Shown here in pieces: positions 1 to 4,895 of a stretch of DNA of 6,272 nt (position 1 is the stretch's first letter; each line of letters starts with the position of its first letter). Position numbers and translations under genes: made by a program. Under the pieces are notes generated by a model. The model did not search any database, was not told the DNA's origin, and saw nothing but the letters and a program-made list of their open reading frames with translations. Source of the DNA: Alphaproteobacteria bacterium (GTDB taxonomy: Bacteria > Pseudomonadota > Alphaproteobacteria > RF32 > CAG-239). The stretch spans positions 1 to 6,272 of the forward strand of contig JAFUXW010000066.1 of the NCBI GenBank assembly GCA_017477035.1, written 5' to 3'.

Positions 1-2
1 TG

Positions 3-452
3 CATGTCGGTTGCAATCTGAAGATTGCCGGTTACTACGGTTTCCGCACCATGCGAGTTCTACTCGATATGCGCATTACCGATCCGACAGATGAAGTGAT
101 TGCTCGTGCCAAGGAGGACTTTGTTACGGCCATTGATGTCGTATGCAGCAACATCAAGCGTATCACCCATGAATGCGCCAGCGATCGCCGCATGGAAACC
201 TCTCGTCAGCGTGCCATGGCACAACGACTTGCCATTTCCAACGAGCAGTTGCTCAAGACCGTGGAAACCGCGTGGTTGTATTTGAAACGCGGTATCAGCT
301 ATGACAACAATCGTTGCATCAACAAGATTTGGCAGCTTGATGCCGTTGATGTCCGCGACATGGCAGAGAAGATTTTCGCCCAGAAGCTCACGCTTGTAAC
401 CTACGGCATCGAGAATGTCGACTATGAAGATATCATCGAGAAGATGAAATAA
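3..452 (+). CDS. M16 (insulinase/pitrilysin)-like peptidase, C-terminal part only
   Basis: The reading frame is open from the window edge, so the gene starts upstream and about 149 residues are visible. The ATG at 51 is an internal methionine, because the frame before it reads HVGCNLKIAGYYGFRT. The visible part fits the end of an M16 C-terminal domain. It has a strand-like stretch (FRTMRVLLDMRI), a long helix of the type that follows 'ITDPTDEVIARAK', and a helix-plus-strand ending 'VRDMAEKIFAQKLTLVTYG'. In M16 proteins this position carries a 'V..dv...A.k.f....l.lv..G' signature. The zinc-binding HxxEH motif lies in the N-terminal domain, outside the window, so it cannot be said whether this is an active protease or a non-catalytic partner. 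Codon use is richer in G+C than in the next gene (29/60 in 121-180). The gene ends at a terminator 15 bases after its TAA. Confidence 0.66.
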   Translation, partial: HVGCNLKIAGYYGFRTMRVLLDMRITDPTDEVIARAKEDFVTAIDVVCSNIKRITHECASDRRMETSRQRAMAQRLAISNEQLLKTVETAWLYLKRGISYDNNRCINKIWQLDAVDVRDMAEKIFAQKLTLVTYGIENVDYEDIIEKMK

Positions 453-458
453 TCTTCA

Positions 459-486
459 TTGACTTTCAAAAAGGAGTTTGTATAAT
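459..486 (+). promoter_or_regulatory. Sigma-70-type promoter for the exporter gene
   Basis: TTGACT at 459-464 (5 of 6 to consensus), a 16-base spacer and TATAAT at 481-486 (6 of 6) make a strong housekeeping-type promoter. The predicted start is near 492-494, leaving a leader of about 28 bases before the ATG at 522. The promoter lies across the terminator of the preceding gene. The -10 box is the terminator loop, and most of the spacer is its left arm. Confidence 0.65.
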
Positions 487-501
487 GCAAACTCCTTTTT
501 T
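468..501 (+). terminator. Rho-independent terminator of the M16-like gene
   Basis: A perfect 13-bp inverted repeat (468-480 with 488-500) closes a 7-base loop (481-487, tataatg) and runs into six T's (496-501). It starts 15 bases after the stop codon at 450-452. The stem has an A-run at its 5' foot and T's at its 3' foot, so it might also stop transcripts from the other strand. The loop contains the -10 box of the downstream promoter. Confidence 0.75.
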
Positions 502-521
502 AGTTATATGCAGAGAAAAAA

Positions 522-1361
522 ATGGAAATTTTAATTGACACCGTTATTGATAATTTAAAACTCTTCCCCTTTTTGTTCATTACCTATTTATTCTTAGAAT
601 ATTTAGAGCACAAAACTTCTGATAAAGCGACTGAATTTATCCGTAAAGCCGGTATAGGAGGTCCATTAATCGGTGCTTTATGCGGTATTTTACCGCAATG
701 TGGATTTTCTGTGGCAGCTGCCAACTTTTATGCTGCCAGAATCATTAGCTTGGGAACACTCATTGCCGTCTATCTTTCCACCTCAGATGAAATGTTACCT
801 ATTCTGATTTCCAATGCCGTCTCCGCTAAAATTATTGCGGCCATTTTAACTTATAAAGCATTATGCGGGATGTTTTTCGGTTATATAATAAATTTTATCT
901 GGCATAAGTACCATTCAAAAGAAAACATTGATATAGAGCAACTTTGTGAAAACGAAAATTGTCATTGTGAAGAAGGTATTATTAAACCGGCATTACACCA
1001 TTCAGTGAGGATAACTTTATTTATATTTGTTGTCACGCTGATACTCAATTTTGCCATAAACAAAATGAATATATCGGAGTTAACAACATACTTACAACTT
1101 CCGCTTTTAGGGGAATTATTAAGTGCTCTTATAGGTTTTATTCCGAATTGTTCATCTTCCGTTATTTTGACGCAACTGTATTTGGAAAACTATATCAATA
1201 TCGGGACTTTACTAAGTGGCTCTTTGGTCAGCAGCGGAGTCGGTATTTTGGTATTGTTTCGCGTTAACCGCCGCTTAAAAGAAAATATTTTTATTTTGGC
1301 GCTTCTCTATATATGCGGAGTGTTAGGCGGTCTGTTAAGCCACTTGGTATTTATAATTTAA
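522..1361 (+). CDS. Putative ten-TM heavy-metal/metalloid exporter (ArsP_2-like)
   Basis: This is a 279-aa, very hydrophobic inner-membrane protein. It is built as two halves with a repeat offset of exactly 150 residues. G55-x-x-P58-x-C60 recurs as G205-x-x-P208-x-C210, and 'ISLGTLIA' (75-82) recurs as 'INIGTLLS' (225-232). The first half also has STSDE (87-91). The family known as 'putative 10TM heavy-metal exporter / ArsP_2' or 'putative manganese transporter' shows this pattern of paired P-x-C motifs. A hydrophilic central loop (about 130-155) carries C142, C147, H148 and C149, a plausible soft-metal site. The substrate is not shown by the sequence: arsenic, manganese or another metal are family-level guesses. 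There are no ars or merR-type neighbours in the window. The ribosome site is weak (GAG about 7 bases before ATG). The gene is AT-rich (18/60 GC in 1021-1080) and has its own promoter. Confidence 0.72.
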   Translation: MEILIDTVIDNLKLFPFLFITYLFLEYLEHKTSDKATEFIRKAGIGGPLIGALCGILPQCGFSVAAANFYAARIISLGTLIAVYLSTSDEMLPILISNAVSAKIIAAILTYKALCGMFFGYIINFIWHKYHSKENIDIEQLCENENCHCEEGIIKPALHHSVRITLFIFVVTLILNFAINKMNISELTTYLQLPLLGELLSALIGFIPNCSSSVILTQLYLENYINIGTLLSGSLVSSGVGILVLFRVNRRLKENIFILALLYICGVLGGLLSHLVFII

Positions 1362-1375
1362 CATTAAACATATAT

Positions 1376-1822
1376 CTATACTTTCCGTTCCAAAACATAA
1401 TGCGGATAATAAATACCGGAAGCATCATACTCTTCCTCCTTGATTATTTTAAACCCGAACTTGGTATAAATGTGCATAGCAATATCATTACCGGCTTTCA
1501 CACCGATAGTCATCGGCTCATTATAGGTATCAATTATATGCTTAATCAGTTTTTGTCCGATACCCTGATTGACATATTCCGGTAAAACATAAAGCATTTT
1601 AATCAACTTCTTTTCGTTCCAATAACTTATGTATGCAACGCTATTTCCGTCTTTAACGTAAATATAGGTATCAAAATTCGGATAAGAATAAGTTATCACG
1701 CGCTCATAAAGTTTTTTCCAATCATCATCCGATAAATTATCGGTTGAACGTAGTGAACGGTCAAAAATCATCATCAAATCCGGCCAGTCCGACACATTAG
1801 CTTTTTTAATAATACCCTGCAT
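1376..1822 (-). CDS. GNAT-family N-acetyltransferase
   Basis: This is a 148-aa cytoplasmic protein with the GNAT fold. Motif A is seen in 'LYVLPEYVNQGIGQKLI', where a beta strand is followed by the G-x-G acetyl-CoA pyrophosphate loop. Motif B is seen in 'AMHIYTKFGFKI', the usual A..(F/I)Y.k.GF ending. The acceptor substrate is unknown. I chose the ATG at 1822 because AAGGGAAG lies just upstream of it. An ATG 33 bases further upstream (1855) would add MVLKSTMKGKI and lacks a good ribosome site. The stop lies 14 bases from the convergent exporter stop, with no clear terminator between them. The gene starts 33 bases after the interrupted HD-domain gene on the same strand and is probably co-transcribed with it. 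Confidence 0.82.
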   Translation of the reverse strand: MQGIIKKANVSDWPDLMMIFDRSLRSTDNLSDDDWKKLYERVITYSYPNFDTYIYVKDGNSVAYISYWNEKKLIKMLYVLPEYVNQGIGQKLIKHIIDTYNEPMTIGVKAGNDIAMHIYTKFGFKIIKEEEYDASGIYYPHYVLERKV

Positions 1823-1855
1823 TATCTTCCCTTTCATAGTTGATTTAAGTACCAT

Positions 1856-2296
1856 TCAGCGAATTTTAGCGAGCCGCTTGTCCGCTTTTAATTTTTCCAC
1901 TTCTATAACGCACTTTTTATAAGCATCTGCATCTTTACCAAAGCGACTTGCTATTTCAGCCAATCGCTCATCAAAAGTAAAATTTTCTCCGTTTGGTCCT
2001 GTAGACATATCAGCACAATTTAAAATAAACAACTCATCGGACATATTATCAACCGTTTCATCACCATGAAGCGCTACTTCTTAGTAATAGCGAAAATTGT
2101 TGCGCTTTAGTATTTCTCCTCCGACTGCAGCATGAGAAGCATTACTTTCCATAAACTCATAGCCCATATCGTGCAACATGCCCAGTAAAAACATATCTTC
2201 GGCATATTTGCTGTCATCAGGCTTAAATTTTGCGGCATATTTTTTGCACTTTCGCGCCACTCCCAAAATATGCCGCCATCTGTTTTCACTTATCAT
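1856..2296 (-). pseudogene. HD-domain phosphohydrolase interrupted by one in-frame TAA
   Basis: Two open stretches (2081-2296, 71 codons; 1856-2044, 62 codons) lie in the same frame. They are joined by 12 sense codons (EVALHGDETVDN) and a single TAA at 2081-2083. Read through, they make one protein of about 146 positions. It has the full HD metal set: H9, H42-D43 ('LHDMGYEF'), H55 ('SHAAVGG'), H77 ('ALHGD') and D96 ('NCADMSTGP'). Such proteins are small metal-dependent phosphohydrolases, often acting on nucleotides, but no substrate can be assigned. The first fragment keeps H9, HD and H55 but loses H77 and D96. The second has no ribosome site before its first ATG. The break is one codon with no frameshift, so it is recent, a sequencing error, or read through. 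TAA is used as a normal stop by at least six neighbours. A GGGGAT ribosome site precedes the ATG at 2296. Confidence 0.8.
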
Positions 2297-2333
2297 ATTT
2301 ATCCCCGTTTTTTCTGTTACATAACGGATAAAT
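2297..2333 (-). promoter_or_regulatory. Hairpin covering the ribosome site of the HD-domain gene
   Basis: In the transcript, ATTTATCCGTT (2333-2323) can pair with AACGGGGATAAAT (2309-2297), giving 8 + 3 bp with a 2-base bulge. The 3' arm contains the GGGGAT ribosome site and ends at the base before the start codon. It could limit translation. No U-run follows it, so it is not a terminator for the outer-membrane gene upstream. This is a small AT-rich stem and its effect is inference. Confidence 0.3.
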
Positions 2334-2346
2334 CATCAAATTTCGA

Positions 2347-2880
2347 CTAATAGAAATAGTAGCGAGCCCCGATTGTCATTTCTTTAGAATTTTTATAGGC
2401 TTTGCTATCAGTCAACGAATAGCGAAACATTGCTCTAAAGCCCCACTCCGGTGAAGGATTAAGTTCCCCGCCAAACCCTAAACGTAAATCATTACCATCA
2501 TCTTTTAGCATTTTGCCGTTATATTTTAATTTGGCCGAAATTCTACCATATCCGATTGACCCCAAAATTGTTCCCTGTGAAAGATTTACGGCGTTAAGCA
2601 AAACATCTGCCCCAAAACCATATATGCGGCCACGTGAGGTTACACCATCTACAGTTTCTTTTTTCTTTAAAGAACGCTCAGTAAACAATTCAACCGCACC
2701 AAAATCCATAAATTTGAGACCGGCTACAATATTACCCACATCATAACTATCCGGATATTTGGCACTCACGTTCGGGGACATATTGACATAATCAAAACCA
2801 ACATAAGGCAAATATTCTCCGGCATTTGCGGAGGCAGAAAACATAACGGCCGCTGCCGTCAACAATAACAACTTTTTCAT
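2347..2880 (-). CDS. Small outer-membrane beta-barrel protein
   Basis: This 177-aa protein has a classic Sec signal peptide, MKKLLLLTAAAVMFSASANA, with cleavage predicted after ANA (residue 20). The mature part of about 157 residues alternates polar and apolar residues with many Gly/Tyr/Phe, such as 'LPYVGFDYV', 'GRIYGFGADVLL' and 'TILGSIGYGRISAKLKY'. It ends in RYYFY, an aromatic C-terminus of the kind recognised by the BAM machinery. The size suits an eight-stranded barrel of the OmpA/OmpX or OMP_b-brl class. Ligand and role are unknown. I chose the ATG at 2880 over one 84 bases upstream: AAGGAG lies 7 bases before it and it begins exactly at the signal peptide. The gene follows a bidirectional terminator, so it needs its own promoter between 2881 and 2945. 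TATACT within that stretch is a possible -10, but I see no convincing -35. Confidence 0.8.
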   Translation of the reverse strand: MKKLLLLTAAAVMFSASANAGEYLPYVGFDYVNMSPNVSAKYPDSYDVGNIVAGLKFMDFGAVELFTERSLKKKETVDGVTSRGRIYGFGADVLLNAVNLSQGTILGSIGYGRISAKLKYNGKMLKDDGNDLRLGFGGELNPSPEWGFRAMFRYSLTDSKAYKNSKEMTIGARYYFY

Positions 2881-2945
2881 TTTATTTCTCCTTCTTATGA
2901 CATAATTTATATACCTAAAAGTATAACGTTTTATTAACCGGACAC

Positions 2946-2983
2946 AAAAAAACTCCGTAAACAAAAGTTCACGGAGTTTTTTT
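2946..2983 (-). terminator. Bidirectional rho-independent terminator after the tandem ACP gene
   Basis: A 13-bp perfect stem (2946-2958 with 2971-2983) extends past one A/C mismatch by 3 bp to an AAAA loop. Each strand ends in seven T's. It begins 2 bases after the stop of the ACP gene (2986-2988), so its main job is to end that transcript. The symmetric T-runs let it work on either strand. Confidence 0.82.
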
Positions 2984-2985
2984 CA

Positions 2986-3492
2986 TCACACACGCTCGGC
3001 AATGCAGTCAATTACTTCACCGAAGGTGTAATCACTTAAATTGCAACCGGACAAATCAATATCAAAACAATGCTCAATCTCACAAGTAAGCTCCTCAACA
3101 TCCATGGAATCGAATCCCCAATCCCAAAAAATCCTCTCTTCCTCAAGCATTTTGGAATAATCGGTTTTCACACCCATATCACGTAGAAGCTTTATCAGTT
3201 TTCCCTTGACTTCTATACGACATTGATGCCACACCACTTTTCGGCAAAGCTCTCCGACTGTCAGGTTTTGAACCATACCGACTTCAAGATAACCGATACT
3301 GAACTTCCTTTCCAAAACATCAATCAGCGCCAATATCTCCAGACTCTCCAGTCCTAAATCAGAGATAACCACCTCGGGACCAATCTTAACATCGCTTGAT
3401 TTGTCGGAGGTCTGTGCATTTTGCAAACTATCCACCAATTGCTTTATGGCAGATATTACTTCCGATGTAAGTTTTTCTTTATCCATATTCAT
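2986..3492 (-). CDS. Tandem (didomain) acyl carrier protein
   Basis: This 168-aa protein consists of two acyl-carrier-like domains joined head to tail. Domain 1 (about 5-86) has 'DLGLESLE' with S50 and helix 'IDVLERKFSI', ending 'NLTVGELC'. Domain 2 (about 94-166) has 'DWGFDSMD' with S129, helix 'LTCEIEHCFDIDL' and the parallel ending 'YTFGEVIDCI'. Both serines sit where 4'-phosphopantetheine is attached, in a D-x-G-x-x-S-(L/M) setting. Both domains therefore look able to carry acyl chains. Housekeeping AcpP is about 80 aa with one domain, so this is probably a specialised carrier. No ketosynthase, acyltransferase or PPTase gene lies in the window, so the pathway is unknown. Two ATGs (3492, 3486) are possible, and neither has a ribosome site. 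A TATTAT box 11 bases upstream suggests a nearly leaderless message. The gene lies between two terminators and is probably monocistronic. Confidence 0.85.
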   Translation of the reverse strand: MNMDKEKLTSEVISAIKQLVDSLQNAQTSDKSSDVKIGPEVVISDLGLESLEILALIDVLERKFSIGYLEVGMVQNLTVGELCRKVVWHQCRIEVKGKLIKLLRDMGVKTDYSKMLEEERIFWDWGFDSMDVEELTCEIEHCFDIDLSGCNLSDYTFGEVIDCIAERV

Positions 3493-3502
3493 TGAGTTAA
3501 AA

Positions 3503-3508
3503 ATAATA
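3503..3508 (-). promoter_or_regulatory. Possible -10 box of the tandem ACP gene
   Basis: TATTAT (5 of 6 to consensus, read on the - strand) lies 11 bases before the first ATG at 3492. A start about 7 bases downstream would leave only some 4 untranslated bases. No good -35 is visible at the right distance, which falls inside the preceding terminator. The missing Shine-Dalgarno sequence fits a leaderless or nearly leaderless transcript, but this is inference. Confidence 0.25.
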
Positions 3509-3512
3509 CCCT

Positions 3513-3556
3513 AAAACAAAAAAAGCAGCTCAGACCAACAAAGGTCGGGCTGCTTT
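3513..3556 (-). terminator. Strong rho-independent terminator of the 3694-3843 transcript
   Basis: On the - strand, AAAGCAGCCC pairs with the GAGCTGCTTT arm. A 4-bp extension (GACC with GGTC) follows across a one-base bulge, and the loop is six bases (3537-3542). Together 3543-3556 pairs with 3522-3536, a stem of about 14 bp including one G-U. The stem is followed by T7, G and T4 on the - strand only. The T-run fixes the direction: it ends a leftward transcript that contains the small basic protein and the structured RNA. Confidence 0.85.
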
Positions 3557-3663
3557 AAATAGAGAATAAAAGAACTGATGAACGGGCGCCATCCGGTCTA
3601 AACGACGGGAAAATGGCAAAACCCGAATCCGTAAAGCCTCAGACGACGCCTACCGATTCATCC
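3557..3663 (-). ncRNA. Candidate structured RNA (3' UTR or independent sRNA)
   Basis: Between the small basic gene and the terminator the - strand folds well. A closing helix joins 3662-3645 (GATGAATCGGTAGGCGTC) to 3577-3590 (GGCGCCCGTTCATC on the - strand). It has about 14 pairs in blocks of 6, 3, 1 and 4, with small bulges. Inside, GTCT (3644-3641) pairs with AGAC (3599-3596), extendable with G-U pairs. An inner hairpin follows, with ACG/CGT and CGGG/CCCG around a loop centred on TTTTGCCATTTT. No open frame of note lies here. The terminator at 3513-3556 would give it a defined 3' end. I could not match it to 4.5S, 6S, tmRNA or RNase P motifs. It may be processed from the upstream mRNA. TATATA at 3677-3682 could be a -10 of its own, but no -35 is convincing. 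Confidence 0.42.
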
Positions 3664-3693
3664 AAAATAAGGGACATATATAGAAGTTTTTAA

Positions 3694-3843
3694 TTATCCT
3701 TCCTCGGCGACGGTGTGCTTGCGAACCTTACGATGCTTGGCTGCATCACGCTCACGTTGGTACTCCGTCTGATAATGTGTCTTTTTGAACTGCCCTTTTT
3801 CTTTTTTGGCATTTTTAACTGCCTTCTGTGCTTTGTTTGCCAT
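3694..3843 (-). CDS. Small, strongly basic 49-aa protein of unknown function
   Basis: This frame starts at the ATG at 3843 and ends with TAA at 3694-3696. It begins MANKAQKAVKNAKKEKG and ends KVRKHTVAEEG. It has 11 Lys, 4 Arg and 3 His against 6 acidic residues, no Cys or Trp, and a probably helical, heptad-like middle rich in Gln/Glu/Arg. The start is well fixed, since an in-frame stop lies only three codons upstream. The GAG in AAAAGAG is a weak, close ribosome site. I do not recognise the family. The charge suggests RNA, ribosome or DNA binding, but that is inference. Support for it being real includes a good promoter 62-90 bases upstream, a codon pattern richer in G+C than its flanks, and a strong terminator closing the transcript. 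A 63-codon frame overlapping it (3690-3881) reads as low-complexity basic sequence and is the less likely one. Confidence 0.62.
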   Translation of the reverse strand: MANKAQKAVKNAKKEKGQFKKTHYQTEYQRERDAAKHRKVRKHTVAEEG

Positions 3844-3876
3844 ACTCTTTTAATTTTAATTAAACGATAAATAATA

Positions 3877-3904
3877 CACATATGCTTAAATTTCTTAATA
3901 TGTG
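3877..3904 (-). repeat. Inverted repeat over the predicted transcription start
   Basis: CACATAT (3877-3883) and ATATGTG (3898-3904) form a perfect 7-bp inverted repeat separated by 14 bases. The spacer itself holds a TTAA...TTAA symmetry. It abuts the -10 box and covers the predicted +1. It could be a repressor operator or a 5'-UTR hairpin. AT-rich chance symmetry is a real alternative. Confidence 0.3.
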
Positions 3905-3933
3905 GTAATACGACTATATCGATTATTTGTCAA
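3905..3933 (-). promoter_or_regulatory. Promoter of the small basic protein / structured RNA transcript
   Basis: On the - strand, TTGACA (3933-3928, 6 of 6) is followed by a 17-base spacer and TATTAC (3910-3905, 4 of 6). The predicted start is near 3898, about 55 bases before the ATG at 3843. The near-perfect -35 and ideal spacing make this the best promoter candidate on the - strand of the window. Confidence 0.5.
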
Positions 3934-4000
3934 TAGGCGCGACGCTTTTTTTTGTAAAATATTTCTTAAATAGAAAAATTTATGCGCGGCGGTGCGTATC

Positions 4001-4099
4001 AGCTCTTTTAATGTGGCAAATGCGACGCAATTTTTCGACGACGTGTACAATAAGGTACACGAGGAAAAAAATTGCAAGCAGATGCCCATTAAAAGAGCT
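4001..4099. repeat. 99-nt long multi-segment hairpin after kdsB
   Basis: The ends form a perfect 13-bp inverted repeat (4001-4013 with 4087-4099). Further pairing continues inward: 4015-4018 with 4083-4086, and GCA with TGC at 4022-4024/4078-4080 (approximate). Next come a 9-bp helix, GCAATTTTT (4027-4035) with AAAAATTGC (4067-4075), and a 7-bp apical hairpin (4042-4048 with 4055-4061) with a six-base loop. In all about 36 pairs form in 99 bases with small internal loops. It begins 6 bases after the kdsB stop. No T-run follows on the - strand, so it is not a standard terminator. It may protect the 3' end of the kdsB mRNA, be an RNase III substrate, be a small RNA, or be a MITE/REP-like element. 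I see no clear target-site duplication. Confidence 0.6.
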
Positions 4100-4105
4100 T
4101 ATTTA

Positions 4106-4879
4106 TTATTTGATGTATGGAAGAGCGTTTACTAAATCCTCTTCTGTATTTATGTCTGCGGGGGCTTCTTCAATAAGCTTGATGTGATCAATCAACATAG
4201 CTCTAATATCCATACCATTTTCCAAGGCTCGAAGTTGTTCCAGAGCCTCGCGTTTTTCCAATACTCCGGTCGGAAGTGATACCATTTTCTGTAGCGATGA
4301 AGCCTTAAACACATAAATTCCGATATGATAGTATAAATCTTGATTCAGACATTTTTCCGGATTACGGGTATACGGTGCAGTTGCTCTGGTGAAATATAAA
4401 CAACGTCCTTCTTTTTCGCCTTCTTTCAAGCCCATAATGATTTTAACAACGTTTGGATTATTTTTATCTTCTTCTGATTTAATAATCATTCCGCAAGTGG
4501 CAATATCGCACCCCGTGCGCTGAATCATTTCAACCAGTGGCATAGTTACTTTCGGATCTACATTTATATTATCACCTTGAAAATCTACCACAATATCATA
4601 TTTAGAGCCATCCGGATCCAAAATTTTCAAAGCAGTGGCAATTCGGTCAGTACCACTTGGCAGATTAGGATCAGTTAAAATAGCAGTTGCACCGAACTTT
4701 TTACATTCGTCAACAATTGCCTGATCTCCGGCTGCAATAGCAATATCCGTATCCAGTGCATTTTTAACATTTTCATACACACGTTGTACCATCGTTTTGC
4801 CATTAATCACACGGAGTGGCTTATTAGGTAATCTGGTTGCGGCCAATCTGACCGGCATTAAAGTAATTACTCTGCTCAT
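4106..4879 (-). CDS. kdsB: 3-deoxy-manno-octulosonate cytidylyltransferase (CMP-Kdo synthetase)
   Basis: This 257-aa protein has normal length for KdsB. The enzyme joins CTP and Kdo to give CMP-Kdo, the activated sugar for the lipopolysaccharide inner core, in the cytoplasm. The nucleotide-binding start 'MPVRLAATRLPNKPL' matches the family's (I/M)PxRxxSTRLPxKPL. Also present are 'LPSGTDRIATAL' (SGTDR), 'VVDFQGDNINVDP' (the QGD motif), 'YFTRATAPY', 'HIGIYVFKASSLQKMV', 'LEKREALEQLRALENGM' and 'DINTEEDLVNAL'. Most KdsB proteins have QGDEP or QGDxP, and this one has QGDNI. The substrate call rests on overall pattern; a close nucleotide-sugar relative (Kdo8N or similar) cannot be ruled out. The ATG at 4879 has AAAGGA about 9 bases upstream. 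It is the third gene of the HAD-HIT-kdsB operon, starting 16 bases after the HIT stop. Confidence 0.9.
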   Translation of the reverse strand: MSRVITLMPVRLAATRLPNKPLRVINGKTMVQRVYENVKNALDTDIAIAAGDQAIVDECKKFGATAILTDPNLPSGTDRIATALKILDPDGSKYDIVVDFQGDNINVDPKVTMPLVEMIQRTGCDIATCGMIIKSEEDKNNPNVVKIIMGLKEGEKEGRCLYFTRATAPYTRNPEKCLNQDLYYHIGIYVFKASSLQKMVSLPTGVLEKREALEQLRALENGMDIRAMLIDHIKLIEEAPADINTEEDLVNALPYIK

Positions 4880-4895
4880 TTCACTAGTCCTTTCT

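Noticed and set aside
2081..2083. TAA as a reassigned or selenocysteine-like codon
   Set aside because: TAA ends at least six other genes here, TAA is not the selenocysteine codon (UGA is), and no other gene contains an internal stop.
2347..2964. 205-aa version of the outer-membrane protein with a 28-residue extension
   Set aside because: The extension runs through the terminator arm and promoter region and would hide the signal peptide. AAGGAG points to the ATG at 2880.
3557..3663. 4.5S SRP RNA, 6S RNA, tmRNA, RNase P RNA or integron attC site
   Set aside because: The motifs expected for these (such as the SRP GGAAG/AGCAG loop, a tmRNA acceptor end, or paired attC core sites) were not found. 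GTCTAAAC has one base too many for an attC core.
3690..3881. 63-codon frame on the - strand overlapping the small basic gene
   Set aside because: The overlapping 49-codon frame has a better-defined start and more protein-like composition. This one would begin near the predicted transcription start and lacks a ribosome site.
3895..4089. 64-codon frame on the - strand running from the long hairpin through the promoter region
   Set aside because: It has no ribosome site, its codons span a palindrome and promoter elements, and its sequence resembles no domain.
3927..4187. 86-codon frame on the + strand
   Set aside because: It overlaps the 3' end of kdsB antisense and crosses the hairpin. It has no ribosome site and no recognisable domain.
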